From Thermogutta terrifontis (lineage in GTDB: Bacteria > Planctomycetota > Planctomycetia > Pirellulales > Thermoguttaceae): a stretch of 64,000 bases of DNA. Within the stretch, counting starts at the first letter, position 1; each line of letters starts with the position of its first letter. Where the stretch lies: NCBI RefSeq assembly GCF_002277955.1, contig NZ_CP018477.1, positions 1,922,001 through 1,986,000 on the forward strand, written 5' to 3'. The notes under the pieces were generated by a model. It saw nothing but the letters and a program-made list of their open reading frames with translations, was not told where the DNA came from and made no database searches. Below are positions 44,601-51,743 of the stretch, one piece after another. Made by a program: the position numbers and the translations under genes.

Positions 44601-45544
44601 AGTCGAATCCCTCCGTTCACCATCGGCCGGAACGTCAGCCCATTTGACCAAACCACGGCGACATCACCCCAGTGTCCTTCCCGCGGCTGGTAGCGATAGG
44701 CGAACTGGCAGTCGGTTCCTTCGTAACGGAATTCAAACGCATCGCCCGTGTGGACAACTTCGGTCCGATATGGCTGCGTGAGCTGATCGGGAAGGATAGT
44801 TTCTTCCCGCGTGGGGAACGGAAGAACGCCAGGGCCGGTGTTTGTGCCGGTTGTTTGGCCTTCTGGGAGAGTAAGGGGACGCCTGGGTCGCGGCGCAAAA
44901 GCTAGGGGCGGCAACGCTTCCAGGTAGGGCGTCAGGTTGTCGAAATACAGAACACGGTCCTCCGCGTTTGTACCCCCGCTGATCTCGATACCTTCGACGA
45001 GCCCGCCCTGCTCCAGGGCCTTGGCATCTTCCGGACGAAGGCGAGTGTGGACGAGAAACCATTCCCGCCAGTTGACACGTCCCATATCGGCTCGAATAGA
45101 CCGGCCGTCGGGGGACTTCAGGAGGATGGTGATTTGCACCTGAGGTGTGCTTGGGTCTGGAACCCATGCCCAGTTATTGCCGTAGATCCACACGTTGACG
45201 CAGTCCACCGGCCCGGCAAACGGCACAGGCTGCGGCGGCCTGACAATGATTGCGGGATTCGGGCCAGTTCCTCGATAGGTGAGCTTGCCCACATACTTTC
45301 CCCAAATCTGTTGCTCGCGGGAGCGGATGAACTCGGCTACCGCATTTCTGGTTTCCACGGTCCATCCGTCAAGGTTTTCAAAGTCGATGAGAGGCGGCCG
45401 CGTATCCTCCGTGCGGCCGGCCCAGTCCATTTCGTACGGACGCTTTCCTACAACCTCCTCTGCCTCGCAAAGGAAAGAGTAGGACTGTATTCCAAGCAGA
45501 ATTCCCAAAAGCGTCAAGTACCTGAAATAGAGGGTGTGAAGCAT
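41618..45544 (-). CDS. very large secreted glycosidase-like protein (1308 aa)
   Basis: The ATG at 45544 has GAGGGAG upstream and opens a signal peptide (LYFRYLTLLGILLGIQSYSFLC); the frame to 45835 is longer but runs into the divergent gene. Residues 40-180 look like a carbohydrate-binding jelly roll (GTGPNPAIIVRPP, CVNVWIYGNNWAWVPD). A second beta region at about 230-440 is followed by a probable TIM barrel (about 480-790: GMTNIVVTDHETGW, LGFRYGIYNNYTDYAP, FHLSTAYCDVHTAV). Further beta-sandwich domains fill 850-1300. Asp in YCDVHTA and the acids in VTDHETG are possible catalytic residues. I cannot place it in a named family. It would act outside the cytoplasm on a complex glycan. It diverges from another glycosidase-like gene, 226 bp away. 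Confidence 0.75.
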   Translation of the reverse strand: MLHTLYFRYLTLLGILLGIQSYSFLCEAEEVVGKRPYEMDWAGRTEDTRPPLIDFENLDGWTVETRNAVAEFIRSREQQIWGKYVGKLTYRGTGPNPAIIVRPPQPVPFAGPVDCVNVWIYGNNWAWVPDPSTPQVQITILLKSPDGRSIRADMGRVNWREWFLVHTRLRPEDAKALEQGGLVEGIEISGGTNAEDRVLYFDNLTPYLEALPPLAFAPRPRRPLTLPEGQTTGTNTGPGVLPFPTREETILPDQLTQPYRTEVVHTGDAFEFRYEGTDCQFAYRYQPREGHWGDVAVVWSNGLTFRPMVNGGIRLRLPDGRLVEPKYTLLDCRKEDQRVVSRWRAEADGLSTEVTYTFRLWQKSLVIDVACRGGVVGEVQFGYAEGIPSPRLITLPYLTCDAHRPAVVVAGDDHMPLFMMGLVDYYRSNASALFAINDPSPQHLVYNGGARYLPKTDGQLNDCFERIFLTVSPQFEEVLPNIPNPKSPWMHVAGERVWRAHGASNRQRDYELWKRVARYGMTNIVVTDHETGWRDGGESFTLRTRAAPGKGGDEGQRWYAQKMQELGFRYGIYNNYTDYAPVNEFWNEDCVTRLSDGNWRRAWPRCYNLKPARAVEFEAKLAPIIQEKFHLSTAYCDVHTAVRPWDYCDFDARVPGAGTFAATFYAYGEIMLHQKATWNGPVYSEGNNHWYYCGLTDGNYGQDQLARLDINPWLVDFDLRKLHPLCCNFGMGNLGMFYPQGHPHLSDEQALDRFLAATLAFGHTGFLVMEGGMGNAIRSYYSVQQIHARYAQATVADIRYWNAEGHLEPTSRALLTGAYRRSQVYVKYSNGLELWVNGHSHDSWHIPEMDLTLPPNGWCARGEFPDGQLLAYSALIENHRCDYVESPAYIYANGRGKITRFPRVLCDGQLVLLPKSDGSFELIPLDCSVMAVKLNGQSAKATGLDEESREGQPVEVRFARGFVHVVPQNPSFSYRLIPEPPPSTSLNCDRETVVPGETVKIEGKPSGSWIVPLDAKPGSLVWHSHNGHWLDFRVVPLADVDLQVNAAEQKWSLSLRANLPDEKPFLVKVGEATQQVKLAPRSWTVVSLPFRPPEKKGVIDVPVELSANGFTLRQMWRLAVDRRLVEVVPFPEIESTMQCVRGHNEAPVDSATGAIVDKRKTSCGGVEKASLFMHPPYRGGVGYVAAVLEPVHLPPNVPACLRCAVGKGDGSDPGDGILYQVYVVDDGGQHTLLGEIIQRDHAWHPWELDLSPWAGKTIKLKLVADVGPAGNSVGDWGCWAELRIESRAPQWAYTVSTAPQSSQNSGER

Positions 45545-45770
45545 GGTCATCTCCCTCAACGAGTACAGTTTGATCGTCGTCCCGGCCTGCCCTTTGCGGG
45601 AAATCATAGGGAGGAAAGGGAACTTAGGGTGCTGAAAGGCGACGTACAAACGCACGGGGGCACTTGTGTGCTGCGTGCGAAGGAACGACAATTCTCGTCG
45701 GTCGAGCCCCATTATGTTCTGCCCTTTGGCGAAAAGCGAGAGGGTGTAGCTTTGCGAGGAGGAATCTGCC

Positions 45771-47471
45771 ATGCGGTCTGTGTTACGGCGCCATGTGGTT
45801 TTGTCGTTCCTAGTGATGTTGGGGAGCGTCAGCATCGTCTCTGTTAAACAGAAATTCGTGGCTGCAGAGGATGCCCGCTACCCCGACCGCTGGGTGTGGG
45901 TGTTCGGCTACGGTTTGGGACGAGATAGTGATGTGGCCGAAGTGATTAAACTGCTCGATCGAGCAGGCAAAAGTGGGTACACCGGTGCGGCGGTTTCTTT
46001 TGGACTGGACAGTCTCTGCAAACGGGATGAGACCTTCTTCAGACGGCTCGAAGAAGTCAAGGCGGCCTGCGCTCGGAATCATCTCGACATAGTCCCTTCC
46101 ATTTTCTCGGTGGGCTATGGGGGCGGTATTTTGGCCCACAATAAGTACTTGGCAGAAGGCCTGCCGGTCAAGGATGCCCTGTTCGAAGTCCGCGGCAACG
46201 AGGCGCGGCTCATCCCCGATCCGCCAGTCGAGATTCAAAATGGAGGGTTTGAAGAATTCTCGGGAAATCGCTTCACCGGTTGGCGCTTTCACGACCAGCC
46301 TGGAGAAGTGAGCTTTGTCGATACTGCCGTGAGGCACACTGGCCGGGCGTCGCTGCGAATGGAGAATTTTCGGGCAAATCCTCACGGCCACGGCCGAGTC
46401 ATGCAGGAAGTTCGGGTCCACCCCTATCGCTGCTACAAAATGACGTTGTGGGTCAAAACAGAGGAATTGCAGCCCACCAGCGCGTTCATGGTCCAGGTGC
46501 TGGCAGACAATCGGACACTGGCCCCCATTGAATTCAATCTGTCTCCCACCACCGACTGGACGAAGCTCGTGCTCATCTTCAACAGTCACAAATTTGATGT
46601 GGTCCGGGTGTATGCCGGGGTGTGGGGTGGTCGCAGTGGGCGGTTCTGGATTGATGACTGGACCATCGAAGAGATGGGGCCGATCAACGTCCTGCGCCGC
46701 CCGGGAACCCCCGTGACGGTCAAGAGCGAAGACGGCTCGATCGTCTACGAAGAAGGTCGCGATTATCAGCGATTGGAAGACCCGAATTACAGCCCCTTTC
46801 GGGTGGACCGCCCTGCTCCTCCGCTGCGGCTGATGCCGGGAAGCCGGATCAGAGATGGGCAGCGACTTAGAGTGAGCTGGTATCACTCCCAGAAAATCCA
46901 TGATTCGCAGGTCACAGTCTGCATGGCCGAGCCCGAGCTGTACGAGATTTTCGACCACGAGGCAGCTCTTCTCGCGAAATACGTCAATCCTAAAAAAGTG
47001 ATCCTCAGCATGGATGAGGTCCGCATGGGCGGTACGTGTGAAGCCTGCCGAGGTCGTGATATGGGCGAACTACTGGGCGAGTGTATCACGCGGCAGGTCC
47101 AGATTCTGCGGAAATATATGCCCGATGTGCAGGTCTATATCTGGTCAGATATGCTCGACCCCAATCACAACGCCCACGGGGATTATTACCTTGTGGAGGG
47201 CGATTTTACGGGAAGCTGGAAACATGTTCCTAAAGACCTTGTCATTGCGGTGTGGGGTGGAGCCCCGCGTCCCAAGAGCGTGCAGTTCTTTGCCGAGCAG
47301 GGATTCCCCATCCTCATTGCCTGCTATTATGACGCCCCCAACCTCGACGATGTGAAAGGATGGGCGAAGGTGGTGGAAGGTGTCCCGGGCGTCCGGGGGT
47401 TCATGTATACACCATGGACCAGGAAATACGATCTTTTGGAGGAATTTGCGAAAATCCTGTGGGGACGCTGA
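45771..47471 (+). CDS. secreted glycosidase-like protein with carbohydrate-binding insert
   Basis: GAGGAGG lies eight bases before the ATG. A signal peptide (VVLSFLVMLGSVSIVSV) opens the 566-residue protein. The first part (35-150) reads like the start of a TIM barrel (GYGLGRDSDVAEVIKLLDRAGKSGYTGA). A jelly-roll insert, probably carbohydrate-binding, follows at about 155-305 (QNGGFEEFSGNRFTGWRFHDQPGE, HTGRASLRMENF, WIDDWTIEEMG). The barrel resumes at 370-560 with SMDEVRMGGTCEACRGR and YIWSDMLDPNHNAHGDYY. That half recalls the GH20-type hexosaminidase barrel, with SMDE as the possible acid/base, but the match is weak. The palindrome at its stop (GCTGAGC/GCTCAGC, 47467-47485) has no T-run. Confidence 0.78.
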   Translation: MRSVLRRHVVLSFLVMLGSVSIVSVKQKFVAAEDARYPDRWVWVFGYGLGRDSDVAEVIKLLDRAGKSGYTGAAVSFGLDSLCKRDETFFRRLEEVKAACARNHLDIVPSIFSVGYGGGILAHNKYLAEGLPVKDALFEVRGNEARLIPDPPVEIQNGGFEEFSGNRFTGWRFHDQPGEVSFVDTAVRHTGRASLRMENFRANPHGHGRVMQEVRVHPYRCYKMTLWVKTEELQPTSAFMVQVLADNRTLAPIEFNLSPTTDWTKLVLIFNSHKFDVVRVYAGVWGGRSGRFWIDDWTIEEMGPINVLRRPGTPVTVKSEDGSIVYEEGRDYQRLEDPNYSPFRVDRPAPPLRLMPGSRIRDGQRLRVSWYHSQKIHDSQVTVCMAEPELYEIFDHEAALLAKYVNPKKVILSMDEVRMGGTCEACRGRDMGELLGECITRQVQILRKYMPDVQVYIWSDMLDPNHNAHGDYYLVEGDFTGSWKHVPKDLVIAVWGGAPRPKSVQFFAEQGFPILIACYYDAPNLDDVKGWAKVVEGVPGVRGFMYTPWTRKYDLLEEFAKILWGR

Positions 47472-47620
47472 GCGCGGAGCTCAGCCTGACGTGGCTCCGA
47501 TGCCATCATGTGCCCTGAACAGGCCTCCACCTGTCACTGGCCGGGGTTCACCGTGTGCCAGCGGCTAGCGGGAGCCGGTAAGGCAGGTATGGCCCGGGCG
47601 GCCTGGGTCACAGGACCACA

Positions 47621-48205
47621 TTACGCGGAGAAATACTCCGGCTCGTTGCCGGGTTTCCATTTGATATTGCAGCCGAGGCTGGGCTTTTGATCGGGCGGGA
47701 CTGGTCGGCCGGCGAGAACGGCTTCGATGGCTGCTCGCAGGTCTTTTCCCGTCACAGGGATTCCGTTTCCCGGACGGCTGTCGTCGTACTGCCCTCGGTA
47801 CACCAATCGACGCTCTTTGTCGAAGAGGAAAAAGTCAGGAGTGCAGGCCGCCCGGTACGCCTTGGCAACTTCCTGGGTCTCGTCGTATAAGTAGGGGAAT
47901 GTGTAGCCGCGAAGTTTGACCTCTTCCCGCATCTTTTCCGGAGAATCATCCGGGTAACTTGCTGCATCGTTGGAGTTGATTCCGACGATCGCGACCCCCT
48001 TAGCCTGAAATTCCTTAGTGAATTGTGCCAGGTGATCGGCAATATGTTTGACGTACGGACAGTGATTGCACATGAAGATGACCAGCAGCGCCGGGGCGCC
48101 GTCAAAATCGGAAAGGCGGACGATGCGACCCTCGGTGTCTGGCAGAGCGAAATCCGGCGCCTTGGCCCCAAGCGGGAGCATCATGGTACTGCCTGTGCGA
48201 ACCAT
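47621..48205 (-). CDS. thioredoxin-fold redoxin (AhpC/TSA type)
   Basis: AGGAGGAGG precedes the ATG at 48205. The 194 residues form one thioredoxin fold of the alkyl-hydroperoxide-reductase/TlpA-like type: GAKAPDFALPDTEGRIVRLSDF, and the active site FMCNHCPYVKHI with a CxxC. GVAIVGINSND and the cis-Pro region ACTPDFFLFDKERRLVYRGQYDD also fit. Proteins with the CNHCPYV motif are widespread and usually annotated as redoxin or thioredoxin family; the physiological partner is unknown. There is no signal peptide, so it is cytoplasmic. It converges on the glycosidase-like gene. The 565 bp upstream hold a repeat and no gene. Confidence 0.92.
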   Translation of the reverse strand: MVRTGSTMMLPLGAKAPDFALPDTEGRIVRLSDFDGAPALLVIFMCNHCPYVKHIADHLAQFTKEFQAKGVAIVGINSNDAASYPDDSPEKMREEVKLRGYTFPYLYDETQEVAKAYRAACTPDFFLFDKERRLVYRGQYDDSRPGNGIPVTGKDLRAAIEAVLAGRPVPPDQKPSLGCNIKWKPGNEPEYFSA

Positions 48206-48770
48206 CGAATTATCCTCCTCCTTTTCGTTTTCAAATAAGCGCGGGGAAAGGTTCCCCCATCGACTGACTCATCGTCATCATTTGAACTGCCTTTGGATAT
48301 TGTACGGTGCCAGAAAAGAAGTCCAGTCCACAGGCTAGGCGAAATGGTGAGTGAATCGCCAAACACATCCGCACTTTCTCCTTGCTTATGGGGCCGCGGA
48401 CGTTCACACCCCTTGGCGCGGCAGCCAGAGTCAACCCGGAGGGACCTGCTTGTCAGGTTGGCTTTTCAATGTTGGATAGTCCATTTTTATTCAGCGGGCA
48501 TAACAAGCGTGCCCCTCCAAAAGATTCTTCCTCGAAAGCCGCGTGTCAGGTCGCGTTCTAGCGTTCGGACAATCCACACCAGCCGGGCTCCAACTCTGCG
48601 GTTCCGTTGTCGGTCGAGCGGTAGAGGCAATTCATGAATTGTCCCTACCAACACATTGTGTTCGTGGGATGTGGTGCGTTCTCTGCAAAAGCGAAGATGA
48701 GTCAGGTGAATCACCCATCAGTTCTAGCCAAATTGGGAGACGGCTGGTGGGGTGGCCTGGACAAGAGTTC
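48206..48770. other. intergenic region with repeat copy C
   Basis: This 565 bp lies between two minus-strand genes. About half of it is the dispersed repeat at 48440-48693. The promoter of the redoxin gene must lie within 48206-48440. No gene was found. Confidence 0.5.
48440..48693 (-). repeat. dispersed intergenic palindromic repeat, copy C
   Basis: Read on the minus strand it starts CGCTTTTGCA and then has the palindrome (48621-48648, two symmetrical mismatches round the core AATTCATGAATT). GACCGACAACGGAACC, GTTGGAGCCCGGCTGGTGTG and GACCTGACACGCGGCTTTC follow. It ends with a hairpin (48496-48518, GGGCA/TGCCC arms) and GACCTGCTTGTCAGGT. The last 200 bp match copy D. Confidence 0.85.
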
Positions 48771-49313
48771 TCATCTTTGCAGTGAGCTTTTTCCAATCCT
48801 CTCCTGCAAAAGCCGACGAATCTCGCCCGTCTCCAGGGCCACCCTGAACGCATCCAGGCCTGAATAGATTCGGTGGCTGAGAAACTTGACGACCCAGTTG
48901 TGCCGCATGGGACTTATAGTGACCACCACCGCTCCATGGCGATAGGCTTCCCACATCTCGATGGCCGTCCCCATTGAAGCCTGAGGCAGATAAGCGATGA
49001 GAAGGTCCACGGTTCGACACATTTCATTGTGAAAGAAAAAGACTTCGCGACCGGTGCGCCGGTCATATTCCAGAGAATTTCTGTGATCGGCAAGGGGATC
49101 GTAAACGTCGGCCTCGGGAAGGTGTTGCCGCAGGAGGTGTTTGAGCTCTGCCCGATAATCCTGCGGCACCAGTCCCTTCTCGATCATGGATCCCTGCATC
49201 ACGCCTGCCAGGAAAACTTTCCACCGCATGGAAGTCGCTGGTGCTGATGGCTGTTTCCTCCCGACCGTTACTTTGCAGGGCGATTGCTCGGTTGGTGTGT
49301 GATCGTGAGCCAT
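48771..49313 (-). CDS. nucleoside 2-deoxyribosyltransferase-like protein
   Basis: The 180-residue protein has the outline of the nucleoside deoxyribosyltransferase fold: an N-terminal strand KVFLAGVMQGS after about 30 disordered residues, VYDPLADHRNS, and DLLIAYLPQASMGTAIEMWEAY, where the Asp and the ASxGTAxEM stretch are the usual family signature. VVVTISPM follows as the last strand. Members cleave or exchange N-glycosidic bonds of deoxynucleosides, but many relatives are uncharacterised. The long C-terminal helix (IYSGLDAFRVALETGEIRRLL) is conserved-looking. GAGATGATC precedes the ATG and is only a weak ribosome-binding site. No partner gene is adjacent. Confidence 0.72.
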   Translation of the reverse strand: MAHDHTPTEQSPCKVTVGRKQPSAPATSMRWKVFLAGVMQGSMIEKGLVPQDYRAELKHLLRQHLPEADVYDPLADHRNSLEYDRRTGREVFFFHNEMCRTVDLLIAYLPQASMGTAIEMWEAYRHGAVVVTISPMRHNWVVKFLSHRIYSGLDAFRVALETGEIRRLLQERIGKSSLQR

Positions 49314-49534
49314 GGCTGATCATCTCGTGGTTCTCGGTTTTCGCCTAGGCCGGTAAGTGCCACAAACTTTTCCCAGACGTCATCAACCGTTTGTCTTCAC
49401 GCCTGTGTGAGCCAAAAACAGGAATAAACAGGCATCGCAGGGGCTAACTAGCGGGTATGGTTGAATAGCCCCCCGTGCCTCGCGAAATCCCGCCTTGAAT
49501 ACACCCCCTTCTTAAGTGGGAGTCGAAAAAGGTG

Positions 49535-50506
49535 ATGCCGAAATTCTGGCTCCAAATCGCTCCGCTTGTCACCCTTTGCTCATTGATTGGGCTGGCTATT
49601 TATCGCTATCAAAACGTTAACGACCGCATATGGCAAATGGTACAGGCGCAAAAGCGCTCAGTCAAAGAGGGAATTGCGTCACGCGGACCCACTTCTGACC
49701 CATTGGGCTATCAGACCGAGACCACGAACACCGGTTCGGACACGGCCCCGGCGGCCTCCCTCCGCACGCCCTCAACCATGACGAGCCGGGAAACGATCAC
49801 CGGATCGGATAACGGGGATGCACCCATTTCTCCGACGGGGTGGACTAGTTTGGAAATCACACCTAGCGTGGCAGAAAGTCACGATGATTCCGGTGGAGAA
49901 CCGGCAAGTAACGGTTGTTCATCCCACACCGGACCCAACGGCGAGGCAGTACGTTCCCCGCAAATCACAACGGCGGTTCCCCCGCGGATGGCGATAACGG
50001 TTCCACCATCAGTGACGGAGATGTCTCACGCGAAAAAGAACGCCAGCCCGGCCGCGGCGGAGCCGGTACCAGCAGACCCCGTAGTAGGGACGCAACCATC
50101 AGCGGGGGAATCCAGTACGACTGCGGGTGATTCAGAAGTAGCGTCGCCCGAGGTGCCAAAGCCGCAAACAGGCCAGGAACCGATGGCCACAGCCGATGCC
50201 GGTGGCGACATGCCTCCGCTGGTGCCGATCGCAGGATTTCGCTCGAGGTCGAACGAGGGCTCGCCGAGGTCTGCGAAAGAGGAGTTTCAAACGCTAGATA
50301 CCCAACCGAGTGTGGCCCGCAAGATGGAACAATCGCCCGTTGTGGGAGCGGGCTTGCCACTTGTGACTATCGTCAAAAGCCCGTGGTTTCCCTCAGAGAA
50401 ACCACAACGGCTGCCACCTGTCGATCAAGCGTTGCCCAGTCCCCAGGCTGTGTCTCCTTCGGAATGGTTTCCCAGCGTCCCCTTGTATCCTTCCACGGGT
50501 CGATAA
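49535..50506 (+). CDS. single-span, mostly disordered protein of unknown function
   Basis: ATG 49535 (or GTG 49532) opens a hydrophobic span at about residues 4-24 (FWLQIAPLVTLCSLIGLAIY). A short helical patch (NVNDRIWQMVQAQKRSVKEG) and about 270 residues rich in Ser, Thr, Pro, Ala and Gly follow, with no recognisable domain. The C-terminus has a few bulky residues (VTIVKSPWFPSEKP, SEWFPSVPLYPS) that may be a docking peptide. Its coding nature rests on the membrane span, the length of the open frame and GC-rich third positions. The layout suggests an inner-membrane anchored protein with an extended periplasmic tail. It converges on hpnH with a 70 bp gap. Confidence 0.65.
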   Translation: MPKFWLQIAPLVTLCSLIGLAIYRYQNVNDRIWQMVQAQKRSVKEGIASRGPTSDPLGYQTETTNTGSDTAPAASLRTPSTMTSRETITGSDNGDAPISPTGWTSLEITPSVAESHDDSGGEPASNGCSSHTGPNGEAVRSPQITTAVPPRMAITVPPSVTEMSHAKKNASPAAAEPVPADPVVGTQPSAGESSTTAGDSEVASPEVPKPQTGQEPMATADAGGDMPPLVPIAGFRSRSNEGSPRSAKEEFQTLDTQPSVARKMEQSPVVGAGLPLVTIVKSPWFPSEKPQRLPPVDQALPSPQAVSPSEWFPSVPLYPSTGR

Positions 50507-50576
50507 CTGCGCCGGGCACCACCAAGCGCTGGCTTTTATCGATTCTTGCTTGCCACGGCGATCCCTGAACGTTCTT

Positions 50577-51716
50577 TTATCGGCCGAACTGCCAGATGGC
50601 CAGGCTCAGGCTATCGCGAAGGGATTTTTGGGCAGCGAAGACGGCCCCGGTTTCAAATCCATAATGGACAAGGCAATTCTCGCAGCGGGGATCACGACCC
50701 GGGCCCAGCCTCTGCCACGGGGTCTTTTCCTGCCATTCTCGAAACGTGGCGAAATGTCCATCAGTAATGAGGTAACAGGGCGACTTCCAGCCACACACAT
50801 TCCGTGTCGGTGAAGCCCACGCAGCACACGGCAAATCTCGCAAGCCCATGAGAAAGTCGAGATACAGGGGGGAATTGATCAACCGAAACCGCCGAAGTTC
50901 AGTTTTGATCGATTGGAATTTCTCGGCTACCTGGGAGCGCGTCAAAAAAAGTGACTGTTCCCGAGCAATCGCGGTATCCTTGGTCCTCTGTTCCACGGGG
51001 GCTAACGGTGTGGCACAATCATTTTCTTTAGCGGCGCAGCCTTCAGGGGTGAAAGGGACGGCTCCTGCCGCCGCTGGGAGGGATGTTGTAGCCGGCTGGA
51101 GGCATTCGTAGGAATAAGCCGGGGAAAGCAACATGCCGTCCACGCCCAATTCCGTCAAATACTCCATCAGTACGATAACTTCATGCATGTCCATGGAGGC
51201 GTAAATGGTGGTGTTGGTGGTTACCCGCATTCCCGCCTCTTTGGCCAGACGGATAGCCCGGGTCACTTCACGAAAAGTGCCAGGTCGACCGGTGATGGCG
51301 TCGTGAGTCGTTTCCATGCCGTCGAGATGGACATTCCAGACGAGCCTTTTCGTGCGTGGAAGCCGGTCCAGCCAGCGCGGAATAAGCAACCCGTTAGTAC
51401 ACAGATAGATGAATCGTTTTTGCAACAGCAAACCCGACACTAAACGATCAAGGTCCCGATACAGAAGCGGTTCTCCTCCGCACACGCTGACCACGGGTGC
51501 ATCACATTCCCGTGCCGCGTGCAGGCATTCCTCCAGAGGCATTTGGCGATGAGCCATCGCCGCGTACTCGCGGATGCGGCCACAACCTTCGCACGCCAGA
51601 TTACAGGCAAAAAGAGGTTCAAGCATCAGCACGAGGGGCGGTCGTGTTCGCCCGCACATTCGCGAGCGGAGCAGATGTAGGCTCATTGTTTTTACAAGTG
51701 ACCAGGGAAATCGCAC
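50577..51716 (-). CDS. hpnH: HpnH-type radical SAM enzyme of hopanoid side-chain synthesis
   Basis: Radical SAM enzymes of this type add an adenosyl group to diploptene on the way to C35 hopanoids. The [4Fe-4S]-binding CxxxCxxC is at residues 38-45 (CNLACEGC), within the family phrase LVLMLEPLFACNLACEGCG. VVSVCGGEPLLYRDL, IYLCTNGLL, WNVHLDGMETTHD and LGVDGMLLSPAYSYE follow the HpnH order. About 45 residues (PATTSLP to REQSLF, roughly 215-260) are inserted after YSYE where other HpnH proteins are short. The C-terminal Cys patch (CAAWASPTRNVCGW, CENCLVHYGFE) is also family-like. GTG 51716 has AAAGGA upstream. It starts 27 bp after the squalene-hopene cyclase stop, in the same operon. Confidence 0.93.
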   Translation of the reverse strand: MRFPWSLVKTMSLHLLRSRMCGRTRPPLVLMLEPLFACNLACEGCGRIREYAAMAHRQMPLEECLHAARECDAPVVSVCGGEPLLYRDLDRLVSGLLLQKRFIYLCTNGLLIPRWLDRLPRTKRLVWNVHLDGMETTHDAITGRPGTFREVTRAIRLAKEAGMRVTTNTTIYASMDMHEVIVLMEYLTELGVDGMLLSPAYSYECLQPATTSLPAAAGAVPFTPEGCAAKENDCATPLAPVEQRTKDTAIAREQSLFLTRSQVAEKFQSIKTELRRFRLINSPLYLDFLMGLRDLPCAAWASPTRNVCGWKSPCYLITDGHFATFREWQEKTPWQRLGPGRDPRCENCLVHYGFETGAVFAAQKSLRDSLSLAIWQFGR

Positions 51717-51743
51717 GAGATAGAGGTCCTTTCTTGAGGGCTT

